DNA of 64,000 nt from Buxus sempervirens (taxonomy: Eukaryota; Streptophyta; Magnoliopsida; Buxales; Buxaceae). Under the pieces are notes generated by a model, which was given only the letters and a program-made list of their open reading frames with translations, did no database searches and had not been told where the DNA came from. The stretch's first letter is position 1. Each line of letters begins with the position of its first letter. Both the position numbers and the translations under genes were made by a program. Shown piece by piece: positions 11,099 to 22,447 of this stretch. The stretch covers positions 18,333,829-18,397,828 of the forward strand of contig OX387187.1 of assembly GCA_947561395.2 (NCBI GenBank). Reading direction: 5' to 3'.

Positions 11099-12774
11099 TG
11101 ATAAGTCATGAAAATATCACATATTAGCACATTAAATTCATGACTTATCTGGTTTTATTTCATATTTAATTCCCAATTTTACTTAGAAATTGTCAAAGTC
11201 TTTCATCTTTGCATGTTATTTTCATTGTCTAAATTTTGCCTAATTTGTTGATGTAGAGATACTCTCGGTGATTATAGAAGTCACGATTCAAACGGCGTAA
11301 CAATCTGAGTCAAATTGTAGAAGATATGACGAACGTTCGCTGGCCGTTCGCCTGTCGTTCGAACGTTGGTGATCTACAGAGAAACCCGAGAGCAGCTTTC
11401 GCTGAAAGTTCACTTGTCGTTCGAACGTTGGTGATCTACAGAGAAACCCGAGAGCAGCGTTCGCTGGCCGTTCGCCTGTCGTTCGAACGTTGGTGATCTA
11501 CAGAGAAACCCGAGAGCAGCGTGCGCTGAACGTTCGCCTGTCGTTCGAACGTTGGTGAAAAATAGAGAAATTGTGAGCAGCGTTCGCTGACTGTTCGATG
11601 AACGTTCAAACAAGAGAAGAGGAAACAACTTTGTGACCTGAACGTTCGCCCCGCGTTCGATGAACGTTCGAACGATAAAGTATTTTAACCTGTTCTACAA
11701 TTCCGAACTTTGCGGATTTGTTTCCTTTTTCTTGGGGATCTTCTTCTAGTTTTTAGGAGGACTTAGAGGGGTTTCTAATTAAGAAGATTAGGTCGTTTGT
11801 GGACTTCAAAAATCGTGGATATACAAGGAAAGGAAGCTCTCCCTTCATTAGGAGTCTTGGAAGGAAAGTTTCTATATTCTCTTCAAGGGATTTCTGGGCA
11901 AGTTGAGGTGATTGATATAAAGAAGAAAAGGAACGTGAAGAAAAGGAGAGTTGATGCTGAGAACGTGAGAAGAAAGCTGGAGCACAAAGAAATCAAAGCT
12001 TGGATCTTCATTAGTTTTTTTTCTTCTCTTTTGTTCTTCTTTCATTATACTCTGTTTTTTAATGGTTATTCTTAGTTCAGTCATGAACTAATTTCTCTTT
12101 CTAAGGCTTTGATGTAATCTGAACATGATGTTTTAATTTTGAATAATATTGCTAAAGGATTTATGATTCATTCTTTGAGTATTTTATTATTGTGCTTAAC
12201 CCAATTGAGTACTTGATCACCATTCAATTGTATATGGTAGTTGTATTGAGACCGAGAGGAGATATACAATTTTAGTTCCTGTGATAAAATACCATATTCT
12301 ACATGTTGATAGAGATATTGGCATGGTTTATGTAGCTTTGTGTTTTTGGACATGAAACTCCACGGATCTTAATGTACCTTGTTACTTTTAAATTCACATA
12401 GAGATATCGTGAGTTATCGTGGGAAGGTAAGTTCGTTGGTGCTCGAGAGAGACCATTGGATAGAATAGGGATTTTCACTTTCAAAGTGGATTATAAAATT
12501 CATTAGCATGTGTATTCAAGAGTTAATTCAGATTTGTTTATGATGAAATCAAATGCCTTAGTATTTTAAATCTCTTATTAAATCTTACTCTAATATTTTC
12601 TTAGTTAATAATTTTAATTGCTAGTTAAAAACCCATATCACTTTTTGATTATCCAAATAGAATTTAGGATAGTAATTTCAGTATTTAGTAGCTACCATTC
12701 TCTGTGGGTTCGACACTCTATTTCATCACTTTATTACTTGTTATGAATTCGTGCACTTGCGAAAAAGTACATCA
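11099..12774. mobile_element. Solo LTR O, family unassigned
   Basis: The element TGATAAGTCATG...AAAGTACATCA (1676 bp) is flanked by the perfect 5-bp duplication CACCC (11094-11098 and 12775-12779) inside LTR N. No coding region, primer site or polypurine tract is present. It differs from the other LTRs here in sequence and termini, so I leave the family open. It carries a ~62-bp tandem array near its left third and a GTGGGTTCGACACTC block near its right end. Confidence 0.8.
11331..11600. repeat. ~62-bp tandem repeats rich in GAACGTTCG
   Basis: About four copies of a unit containing CGCCTGTCGTTCGAACGTTGG followed by 'tgatctacagagaaacccgagagcag'. The last copy is degenerate. Palindromic AACGTT and TTCGAA cores continue to about 11675. 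Confidence 0.85.
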
Positions 12775-12974
12775 CACCCAACCAATAATATTTAAGATAA
12801 TTTCTTAATTATTCATTACCTTTGATCTTAAGATCCAACCGTCAGATTTGCCTCAATTTTTGGATCTGTTTCCTCCAAGTGATCTCCTACACATATCCAT
12901 ACTCGGGTTAGTTGAACTTCCATAAATAACTCTAATAATTATTTAAATAATTTCTGAAAATTCAGGGTTTTACA

Positions 12975-13234
12975 GCCATTGTCATCGCCACTTGACTTTC
13001 CCTTTCCTTTGTTACAAAAAGAAGAGCCTTCATCATGATTATGACTACTTTTGGAAACCACATGATCAATCTGAGAATTAAGAGCAAGGAACATTTGTTC
13101 CATTTGTTGAATTACTAGATCATGACCAGTTTGAGTATCCTTCCGCAATTCCCGTTGGCCAGTGTTAAGGGAGCCTATCTCATGCTCTAAATTCTCAAAA
13201 CGCTACTCAGACATTTCTCGCTCTGATACCAAAA
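12975..13234 (-). pseudogene. Element R: 5' internal piece (gag start) of a minus-strand Ty3/gypsy fossil
   Basis: On the minus strand, a primer-binding site next to the LTR is followed by a stretch encoding a hydrophilic, Gln/Asn/Ser-rich N-terminus (for example VIQQMEQMFLALNSQI, then NKGKGKSSGDDNG). This resembles the start of chromovirus-type gag proteins. The piece is cut on its far side by solo LTR N, and nothing further of the coding region is in view. It is a broken fossil; family assignment beyond Ty3/gypsy is inference. Confidence 0.55.
13220..13231 (-). promoter_or_regulatory. Primer-binding site, tRNA-iMet type, of element R
   Basis: The minus strand reads TGGTATCAGAGC, the standard plant initiator-tRNA-Met primer site. 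It begins 3 bases inside the LTR terminus CCGTAACA. This fixes element R as a minus-strand LTR retrotransposon with its 5' LTR on the right. Confidence 0.8.
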
Positions 13235-14153
13235 TGTTACGGGCATGGGTTTGAGAACGAGTTACTGATTTGTTGGCAAATAAGGAAGCCCATTATGTCT
13301 TCCTAAGCTTTCCTATCGTAAAAGAAATAAATGATAACAGAGCATTATATGCGGACCTTGCACCTTCCACAAACTATTGAAGTTTGATTTAAAACTCAAC
13401 CATGTCTTATTGACCATCAACATAATGCTTAGATAGAAGTTACAAGGTAGAAGATGAGAACATAGGATAAGGATTATAAGTGCTAATGGTTATCCTATAG
13501 ATAAAACTTATTAAAGCTAACTCTAATCCTTTAAGAGGATAAGAGAATATCTACAAAAGAATATCTATAACAAACTATCTTATATGTATGGTTGGGTTGA
13601 ACACATTACTTAACTGGCATGTAACTGTGTTGCTATAGGGACATGAAAATAATTGATAACTTGGGTTTTTGGTGGAAAAAAGCCCCATGTAGTTGCAGCT
13701 ATTTAGATCTCAACTTGAATATTGTCTTACTGGTTACTTGCAAGTCTCCCAAATGACAGGTGATTAGTGCTACAGGAAGCATTGCAAGCTCACATTCATG
13801 CCAAATCATTGTAATTGAAGTAGTCCTTTTTTAGAACTCTAAAGAGAACTTCCTATTTATAAACCTACTAGTACTACTAGTATTATACTATGAATTGACT
13901 ATGCTTTTTGTGAAAAAATTGGTTTGGTTTAGGCATAATTTGGATAATGGCAAAATGTAGGGATGACATCCTTTGCACTTTCCACTTGCATTATTTTTTG
14001 ACACTTTGAAAGAGATGCTGCCACTTGGAGCATCTAATGATTAGTGTTTTTTCAACAAGAAAACTTCCTTCCATTTATAACAAGGAAAATATTAACTTTT
14101 AGAGTCATATTTGTGAAGGTTGGGTAACCTTCGGGCCATTGGTGGGGATTTCT
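13235..14153 (-). mobile_element. 5' LTR of element R, proximal part
   Basis: This LTR begins (plus strand) TGTTACGGG next to the primer site and runs right until solo LTR P interrupts it. A minus-strand TATA-like box (TTTATAAATAGG) lies at about 13852-13863, consistent with an R/U3 boundary. The distal end is probably among the 8 bp between P and K and the sequence right of 20173, but I could not identify its terminus or TSD. Confidence 0.5.
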
Positions 14154-17100
14154 TGTAACGCCCCAGATCCAGTGGGTTGTTTTTTTTTCTTTTCAACGGA
14201 TCAGTGCATTACATGAATGATAATAAAGCAATTAAGAATGAGAGCATAAATGGGATAAGGTAAATCAAAGTACGCTATGAAACTTCATTGTTATTCATAA
14301 TAATCGTTAAAATTCAATTACATCAAATACTTCAAAAATAAAGGCAACTATAACACACAATCTCTCTGAAAACACTCTATTAGATCTCCTACTACTACTC
14401 TAGGAAAACAATATAACTACTACATCAATAACTCAACTAATAACCTTTGATTCTCTAAGTCTTCAATCCCAATAGCCTTCTATTCCATAGCATCCTCTCC
14501 AACAAAAATCTGAAAACAAAACATTGAAATAAGGATGAGATATAAAATCTCAGCAAGTAGTAATAGCATACTAAAAAACCTAATAATAAATTCTTTTTAA
14601 AACCACAAGTATGAGCTTTTAGAAAACACTTCGATAAACCAACCGATATTGATCATAATAACACCCAGCATGCAAGAATAAATCATGAAAGGCATCCCAA
14701 ACAAATATATCATATCAAACATCACCAATCAATTCATACTTTACATGTGCCATTACTTGGCTTAACTTTACCTTCACCTTTATCATTACTTGGCTGAAGG
14801 CATTGCTATTAATTGGCTGAAAGTGCATGGAATACCAGCCATTAATTGGCTCAAGGCACTGCCATTAATTAGCTGAAAGTGCATGAAATACCTGCCATTA
14901 ATTGGATCAAAGTGCACGGCCATTAATTGGCTCAAATGCAAGGAATCTTGGCCATTAATTGGCTCAAAGGAACAAGGAATACCAGCCATTAATTGGCTCA
15001 AAGGAAGAAGGAATATCGGCCATTAATTGGCTCAAGGTGCACGGCCATTAATTGGCTCAAATGCAAAGAATCCCGACCATTAATTGGCTCAAAGAAATAA
15101 GGAATACTGGCCATTAATTGGTTCAAGGTGCACCACCATTAATTGGCTCAAATGGAAAAAATCTCGGCCATTAATTGGCTCAAAGGAACAAGGCCATTAA
15201 TTGGCTCAAATGGGTACGACCATTAATTGGCTCACGTAGATGCCATTAGTTGGCTAAAGACACGGCCGATAACGGTTCACGTGTTCACAATTAATTGGCT
15301 AAAAAACACGGCCGATAGTAGCTCATGTGCCATCGACTGGTTTAGGTACATGCAAGAATAATAGAAGTATTTTCCACAAAATGCAATGCATACAATCACC
15401 CACATATTATTCAACCACAACCATCATGCTTTACATAAAGAACTACATAGTTACTTCTAAGCATAATTTCATGTCAATATTGCTTCCATTACTACTCAAC
15501 CACTCAATCATATCCAATTCACCCAATATATTGTGTAGGAACACCAAAGAAACCAATCCAATATACACATAAGCATCAAAACCATAATATAGGATATATG
15601 GAAAGGCCAAATTCATGCTAAAACATGTCAAAAAGAGAAATCCATGCATAACCGATATACAGAGGCCAAAACCAATCTAGAATACCACTATCTAGCATGT
15701 CTAAAGCAAAAACAATACTTATTCATTCATCCTAGTCCTTCAAAGAACCACAATCCCCTTTTTCCACCAACCAGTTCCAAATTTCTAAATATTAGCCCCA
15801 ATAGTACCAAATCTGATTTAAATTCAATAAGAACCTTTCCAGTAGTAAAAACATGTCTAAAATCAACTTAGAGATATGTACAAGTCAAATAGAAACAATA
15901 GAAACACCTTTTAATCCATCATGTCCACTATTCTGGGTTAAAACCACATAATTCCACTAAAACGTACCCAAATTCTTTATAAAAATCTAAATAATTTTTA
16001 GGTTAGTGTAGACACTCTTAAAATACCATAATATAGTTGGTACATGAGTTAGAATCCCACATAAATCATTTTAGAATCAAATTCTAGGCAAATTGGTCAC
16101 ATTCTTAAAAATCTGGGTTTGGACGCTCAACAAGGCGCTTGAGCCCTAGGTCATGCGCTCTACAAAATAAGCTTGGCACCCTTGGGCGCTTGAGCCCCAA
16201 GTCAAGCACTAGGCTTAAACAGAAATTTTTCTGGGTTTTAAACAATGGGCACCCTTGGGCGCTCGAGCCATATCCAAGGCGCTAGTACAAATCTGAGAAT
16301 TTTTGCACCTCACGAAATTTTGAATCTGACCCAACTAAACTCAATTCCATTGTTCCAAATTACTTCAAAATCATGGGTTTTAATCCTTAAAACCTACTAA
16401 ATCATTCCAGGACATCAAAAACAAAGATTTGCACTAAATATCTTTTCTAAACCCAAAGAAATCAATACCCTTACACATGCTTGACAGATTTTATGAACTT
16501 CAAATCTTATCTATGTTTAAACATCAAAACACATCCAAATACATCCAATTAATCCACCAAAACATGATTTGACTATTAATCCGGAAAAACACACAAACTT
16601 TAAGATTTAGAAGGGTTACTATTTGTCTTTGATAGAAATCTAAAGCCTTCAAAAACTCTTGATCTCTCTCTTTCTCTTATTCTTCTTCTTTTTTCTTTCT
16701 CCTTGTTCTTCTTCACCAGCCGATCACTCCCTCTCTCTAGCTGTATGGATCTTCCAATAAAAGTGAAAAAAAAACCCTAAATCCTCCTTAGCTTCTACTT
16801 TTATACTCACCCAAATAGAATTCCTAATTCTATTTGGAAACTTCCTTATTTTATCTCAACTCTCCTTTTAATTGTTTTCTCTTAAATATAATTCATAAGA
16901 AACTTTTATTTTTCTTTATTTTTGTACTAATTAATTTGCTTATTTTTACATATTACTAAAACTCCACTATTTCATCAACTTAAGGCTCCTAATTAACTAT
17001 AATTACCAATAGGCCATTTTTTCACTTATTGGGCTATAAATGTCACTATTTATATTCAAATCAAACCCAACTTAGATCTAACTTAATTTCTCAAGTCTAA

Positions 17101-17383
17101 TAACCATTTACTTAATCTATTTAATAATTTGGCTAATTAGGAATTGACCAAAATACCTTTTTCTTTAATTTGGTTATATTTAAAAATAAAATTTCTTCCA
17201 AATTTTCCAGATTTAATATCCTTATTAGTTTTTATCAATTATGCATCCCAAATTGATGAGAAATTCTCCAAATCATTATATTAGATATTCAATCCCCAAT
17301 TGTTTCAAATACAATCATTTTCTCTCCAAGCATCTATTATTTAATTTATTTTTATTTATATACTGAAAATTTGGGATCTCACA
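14154..17383 (-). mobile_element. Solo LTR P, Tekay-like LTR type
   Basis: TGTAACGCCCC...GGGATCTCACA, 3230 bp. The flanks TTTCT (14149-14153) and TTGCT (17384-17388) agree at four of five bases, so the TSD is probable but decayed. It contains a CCATTAATTGGCT minisatellite and a GCGCTTGAGC-rich cluster (about 16120-16290). No coding capacity is seen. It is larger than its relatives I and L, partly through the minisatellite. Confidence 0.7.
14757..15325. repeat. Minisatellite of CCATTAATTGGCTCAA units in LTR P
   Basis: About 20 copies of the core CCATTAATTGGCTCAA, separated by short variable spacers ('atgcaaggaatcttgg', 'aggtgcacgg', 'aggaacaaggaatacca'). Unit lengths alternate between about 22 and 34 bp. 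The core contains the palindrome ATTAAT. Confidence 0.85.
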
Positions 17384-18042
17384 TTGCTCCTTGTAAGCAT
17401 CTTATTTTTGTACCCCTGGAAGTGCTGAAAATGAAAACCCTGGCAGAAAGTCAAACCCCAAGGGACCAAAAGTTGACTTTTTGATCAGGTGATAGTTGAC
17501 CATATTTCTTTATTTCATTGGATAGAGAATCACGACACGGTTCCAATGCAACTGAGTTTGCAGGAATCGAAGTCCGGATGAAGGTTCTGCGGGCGGTCAA
17601 ACTTGAGGGGGAGCTGAAAGTTGAGTTTCTGCTAAACCTCGATCTAGGTGCTTACCCCCATGCCATTGGATAGAGGGCTCCGATACGATTCTAACGCAAC
17701 TGAGTTTGCCCAGATCGGAACCCGGATGAAGAAAATATGAGCTGACGAAATTCCCGAGCAACAAAACTGGAAAACTACGTACGTGGCAAGTTGCGCAGGA
17801 AAATATCTCGGGGATCAAATCAGTAAATATCCAAACATTCAAAAGATCCCAGGGACCAATTTGAAAATATCTGAATAAAATAATATTAAATCAAAATATC
17901 CCAGGGACTATATCTTAATTTTCAGATTTTTTAAACAAACCCGCGGCTGCATTAAATGAGTTAATCATTTTGTCGCTCGTGCCGAGCGACAGCTACTCGG
18001 CGCGAGCTCGGCGCCAAACCCGGCGGATACTCCCTTCTTCTC

Positions 18043-18052
18043 CTATAAATAC
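18043..18052 (+). promoter_or_regulatory. TATA-like box of LTR K
   Basis: CTATAAATAC precedes a CT-rich probable leader. It sits in the same relative place and orientation as CTATAAATAG of LTR J (minus) and of the G LTR (45509). Confidence 0.45.
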
Positions 18053-18724
18053 AGCAACCTCGTTCTTGTTCGAGGTTAGGGGGATTTTTTTTGGTTGGCG
18101 GTTTTTGAGTCCGGCATTTGTTTTGGTTGGCTTTTCTTTCTTGATTGGCGACTCTGCCGGCTTTCATCTTCTTCTTCCCCACTCTGCCTGGTTTGAGACC
18201 CGCTCCCCAGGCCACTCCTTGCTTCCCCACCACCCCACATCATTCGAAGCCTTTCCACCCTTGGCCTCTCCCTTCCTCTTCTTCCTCAACAAACCCGAAG
18301 GAGGCTTACTGTTGGTGCAAGCAAAAGGAGGCTCCGGCTACTGCTTGTGCACTCTAAGGGGGCCTCACGCAGACTCCACAAAGGTTTAAAACCTCAAGGT
18401 GAGCTCTCTCTCTGTTATTGTTTTAACATGTATAAATCGAGCATGATTCCCATTTTAGCATATTATTTTTTGTTCCTGCTTGTCTGATTCGAAGGGGGAG
18501 CATGTTCCCCCATGATTTCTCCATCTGTTGTACCCCGATATAAGCCCCCTCTTCCTTTCGTCAGTCCTGTTCTTTGTTGTTTTCGGGATTGGATTTTTGC
18601 GAAGAGATTTTGATTTGGATGATGAACTAGGTTAGATTAACTTCGATGCATGTTTAAATGCCTTATGGGAGTTGCAGAAACACCAGAAAGTGGTTACAGG
18701 GCTTGAAATTCAAGCCAGACATCG

Positions 18725-18935
18725 AGTTTGAGAGAAAAACAGAGAATCGGGGGTATGCGCCGAGCTTGCGCGAACCTCGCACGGAGCACCTTTGCATCCG
18801 CTGAGCTCGCGCGGAGCACTTTTTGCATCTGCCGAGCTCGCGCGAAGCTCGTGCTGAGCTTGCGCGAAGCGCATTCGCGGATGCCTTTTTTGTTGTTTCG
18901 GTCCGCCCAGCTCGCACTGACCTCGCGCCGAGCGC
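18725..18935. repeat. CpG-rich GAGCTCGCGCGAAG repeats in LTR K
   Basis: Near-repeats such as GAGCTTGCGCGAACCTCGC, GAGCTCGCGCGGAGCAC and GAGCTCGCGCGAAGCTCG recur about six times. They produce spurious open frames on both strands, which I do not regard as genes. Confidence 0.7.
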
Positions 18936-20173
18936 CCGGAGGTCAGTGCATACCCTTTTAAGGCCGAGTTGCTTATATTTTTAAAAATCCGAAAATAACC
19001 TTGTACCGTTTCGCCCCCCGCACCCCCCAACCCTGTTGTTCGCCGCGCGTCCAACTCATGCCTTGGTGCAAGGAGGGACCTCGCCCCATGGGCTTCGCTT
19101 CACTTTACCCACAGGGGCCCCAGGTCCCTCCCCTTGGACCCAGATATTTTGTGATTTTGGTATATTCTAGGATTTTTGTGACTTGTGACTTCGGTGATTA
19201 TTGCCGGATGTGGATGGAATCCCCAAACCGAACCAAATGAACCAATAGGGTTTCCGGGTCACCCGGAAACCCAACATGGGACTCAGACCACCCCGTCTAA
19301 CTTGATTTCCAGTGGGCCTTCAAACGGAGCCCACCCAGCCCCGAACCATTCAATTTTGCTTAACTAAGATAATTAAAAGATTTGAGTGGGCCGGACCACT
19401 TGAGGCCCACCCAAGCCCTAGGTGGGGCATGCATGCTTAAATTAGGTTGTGGTTTGGCCGAGACCACGGGCAGGGCCTGTCAGGCCCACTAAGCCCATTG
19501 AACCAGACCAGGATAGGGTTTTAAAACCCTAACCAAGGAAGTCTTGGGCTTTCAAGCCCAAGCCCGGGTAAAGGGCCCCAAGCCCAGGCCTGGCTCATTT
19601 TGGAAACTTAAGCAAGATAAACCCAATGAATCGCTTGGCTACCATTGTGTGGCCCACTCGGGGGCCCGCAAAGCAATTCGGTCCACTTTGAATGGAAATC
19701 ACTCAATAACCCAACTTAAGGTGCAAAATAAAATCAAGTCAAATTGAACCAAAGTCCAAAGGGCCACACTTGGCCCACCAAGGAACCCGTGGGCCCTCCA
19801 ACGGGGTCTACCCAATCAGACCCATCTCACCTCAAGCTAAGAAGATAAAATCAAGTAAAGGGACCCACACTGCTTTGGCGGTCCCGCAAGACCTAACCAA
19901 ATTGAATGCTGGAATAGGAATCGGGTGAGTGAGAGACCAAAGTTGACTCAAACCAGGAAAACCTATAGGACCCGTCATTTGACGGGGTGGACTGGGGTGT
20001 CTACGGACTTCCCCAGACCGCAACCGAGAACTTACTTAGAATCTCTAAGCCGCAGATCAGTCTAATAGAAAATCTAGGCACCCAGGTGTCTGCCTGCACC
20101 CCATCAGGCGGTGGCGACTCCAATTTCCCTTTTTTACCCAGTGCGGCCACCGAAGTCAGGCGCGCACACTCCT

Positions 20174-21635
20174 CAAGCAAGTTAATTTTTTATTGGCACT
20201 TGGTTTATATGGGCTCTTGGAAGCTAGTTTGGGACCTGAAGAAACAAAAAATATAATTTAATAAAACATAATACAAACAGTGGCGACGCATGGTGCTTCA
20301 TGATGCATGTATGGTTTATTAGGCCATTTTGAAAACCTTATAACGCCAACATAGGCCTTGCATTTTTGTATAAATAAGCTTATGGTAGGAGAGCCCAAAG
20401 CCCATCAAAAACAAAACTTGAAGCAAACAAAGAACTGAAATCTCAAACCAGTGCAGAAAGCAAGACTTAAAGTTATTGCATCGCCAGCTGAAGCTTGTTA
20501 GACAAAGAATAGTCTGCACTGTGAACTTGAAACAATGCAAACTTAGAAAACCAATTTTTACTTAAATTAAAGCAAAAATTTAGGCCCAGTTAGAGGGGGT
20601 GAACTAAAACTAATTTTCAGTGGGGTCTTTCACCCAAAGTGAGAAAAGGTTTTAAAATTTATTCCAAGTGAGGTTTTTGTGAAATATCTAAATTACCCTT
20701 CTATTACTTCCCACCTTGCCCTTCTTATTCTTAAAAGCACATTCTTGATCGTTGTGGATGAGACAAAATTAAGACCATAACGGAAAAAAAAAGGGGAAGA
20801 GCCAATGAATTCCCTTTCTTTTCGCTACTCCAGATAATAGGCCTGGTTCGTTGAGATGAAGCATAGCTAAGTAGACCAGAGATTGCCAGACTGATGAGAA
20901 AAAGTCTCGAACCAAATCTCCGTTTTGGACCTGGACTCGCCAGAAATCTTCGTCTCCGACGATGCTTTGTACATTGACTTCGTTCCCGGCCACTCTTTCT
21001 AAGCAATGAGAGAGTAGATTTTTGAATCTGATAGTTGCTAAACCAATCTTGCTCCGATTTCACACAAAAATATTATGTTTGGGGGCATATCATCATGAGC
21101 GGTTTTTAGCCCTCTATTTTGGCAGTTTATCCCATGATGTCTCATTGGGGCAGAAGTTTGTCAAGGATGTTATTACTCTTTGTGATCAAGCCCACAATGG
21201 AACGAGATGATGTTGCTGATTACTAATGACGTAAATGGTTCTACAATCATGTGCCTACACTGGTTTGTAGTGTCCCAACTCTGAAGGCATCATCGGACCT
21301 GATCCTCTGTTACTTCAGGAGTGATAGTTTGGGAGTTCGTGTGCCGAAAATATTAGTCTCACGATGAATAGATAAGGGTACAGGTGAGCTTTTTCCAATT
21401 CTTGCTCTCTTATCTGATACTACGCTCATATTATTATGGTCTCTTGATGCTAAATTGCTCATTTTTATTCTCTTCATTTCGAAGAAGCCTATTGCATCTT
21501 TGATTTTATCAGTTGATTGTTTTCATCCTTGGGGATACTAAAAAGTATGAACTGTGATTTTACTGCCCAAGCCCGTCACATTTTACTGCCAGGCCCGTCC
21601 ATTGGACATATTTATTTGTGAATCGGCATTCCAAA
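20174..21635. other. Unassigned stretch between LTR K and LINE A ORF1
   Basis: No gene could be supported. The first part may hold the distal end of element R's LTR. A TATAAATAAG string lies near 20370. The stretch from about 20600 to 21635 contains CT/CG-rich sequence (20900-21000) and may be the 5' UTR of LINE A, whose ORF1 starts at 21636. Small open frames here on both strands show no domain I recognise. Confidence 0.4.
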
Positions 21636-22447
21636 ATGGCTCTTGGTCTAGGGTTTTCGGCCATGGCTACCAATCTGATTCATGGAGGATCTTCCTCTAT
21701 TTTTTCGGATAAGCATAGATCATATGACGAGGTTATCTCTTCAATATCTCCATCTCTTATAGTTGAGGACGCGGGTATCTCCAGGAAACAAATTTCTTCT
21801 CATCAAGGACTGCCGGTCATTGTTTTTTCTGATGCAGAAATTAACGAGTCAGCCCATCCCTTTGAATCGACATTGGTAGCAAAGTTTTCCTTTGGTCGTC
21901 CTTCTGTGGATAAGGTAAGAGGTCATATTAAAAAATTTTGGGGTCTATCGGGAGAAGTTCATGTTGGTGTTTTGGATGCAAGACATCTTCTCAGATTTAG
22001 TGAAGAATGAGATTTCATTAAAGCTTGGACTCGTGAATCTTTTTTCATCAAAGGATTCAGTTTTCGTATATTTCAATGGACTTACAAGTTTTATCCTTCT
22101 AAGGAATCAGCATTTGCACCTGTATGGATTTCTTTACCTCATCTTCCCATCAATTTCTTTCCATAATCCTTTTTTATTTTCTATTGCAGGAGCAATTGGA
22201 GAACCCCTAGCCATGGATAATCCAACAAGAAATCTTACAAGACCAAGCCTTGCTCGTGTCTGCGTTCTGTTGGATCTTTTAAAGGATCGTCCAAAAAAAA
22301 AGGCTGGAGATGGGATTTGAATATGGAAGATGGCAAAATATCATATATGAGAATGTGCCAGAATATTGTACATCTTGTTTCACCTGGGGACATAAAGCTT
22401 CAAGTTGCAAAACAAGTTCAAAAGTTTCAAAGAAATTCAGTGAGCAC
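21636..22447 (+). pseudogene. LINE A ORF1, N-terminal part (DUF4283 and CCHC knuckle)
   Basis: ORF1 proteins of plant L1 elements bind the element RNA. The frame starts at MALGLGFSAMATN. Residues near 60-150 form a DUF4283-like domain (VAKFSFGRPSVDKVRGHIKKFW, then SFRIFQWTYKFYP after an in-frame TGA at 22008). The frame then shifts between about 22140 and 22190 (IGEPLAMDNPTRNLTRPSLARVCV) and again at an A-run near 22292. A CCHC knuckle follows, C-x2-C-x4-H-x4-C at 22367-22408 (EYCTSCFTWGHKASSC). LTR S then splits it after KKFSEH. Confidence 0.85.

Larger units (their letters stand above)
421..12974 (-). mobile_element. Solo LTR N, interrupted by L and O; left end outside the window
   Basis: N is present as 421-2045, 10774-11098 and 12780-12974, about 2.1 kb visible. 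The rest is later insertions: L with TSD TAAAC, and O with TSD CACCC. It resembles copies L and I throughout. Shared blocks include 'taggactc...cgacttattgcac', a CpG-rich GAGCG/GCTCG cluster at 1470-1715, 'tacttacctct' at 10786-10796, and the terminus CAGGGTTTTACA ending at 12974. It is inserted in the gag of the minus-strand gypsy remnant at 12975-13234, with GCCAT at 12975 as the likely right TSD. The left TSD cannot be seen. Confidence 0.7.
17392..20168 (+). mobile_element. Solo LTR K, Tat/Ogre-like LTR type
   Basis: TGTAAGCATC...GGCGCGCACA, 2777 bp, flanked by the perfect TSD CTCCT (17387-17391 and 20169-20173). Its left end corresponds to the start of the family LTR, and GGCGGTGGCGACTCC lies near its right end, so the orientation is plus. 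It holds two reverse-sense copies of the ~147-bp unit (anchors near 17540 and 17687), a TATA-like box at 18043, a GCGCGAAG-rich island (18725-18935) and a strongly GGGCC-rich 3' half. No primer site follows the right end, which supports a solo LTR. Confidence 0.85.

Noticed and set aside
12700-12745. tRNA-like B box (GGTTCGACACTC)
   Set aside because: No A box or cloverleaf around it, and it lies inside solo LTR O.
14757-15325. CRISPR-like array (short repeats with spacers)
   Set aside because: Spacers are themselves repeated and of two fixed lengths, in eukaryotic LTR sequence. It is a minisatellite.
17961-18389. 139-codon plus-strand frame and 90-codon minus-strand frame
   Set aside because: They lie in the probable leader of solo LTR K just after its TATA box. 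No recognisable domain, and the LTR boundaries explain the sequence.
18663-19054. Overlapping open frames on both strands rich in Arg/Ala/Ser
   Set aside because: Produced by the CpG-rich GAGCTCGCGCG repeats of LTR K, which suppress stops in several frames.
17392-20168. K as the 5' LTR of a complete element
   Set aside because: No TGGCGAC primer site follows the right end at 20168, and a perfect TSD closes it there.
20731-21063. Possible host gene exon on the minus strand
   Set aside because: Two overlapping frames, no recognised domain, no clear splice or start context. It may be LINE 5' UTR, so I left it unassigned.
21022-21210. Small plus-strand frame (ALYFGSLSHDVSLGQKFVKDV...)
   Set aside because: No family recognised, short, with stops on both sides. 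Not enough to call a gene.
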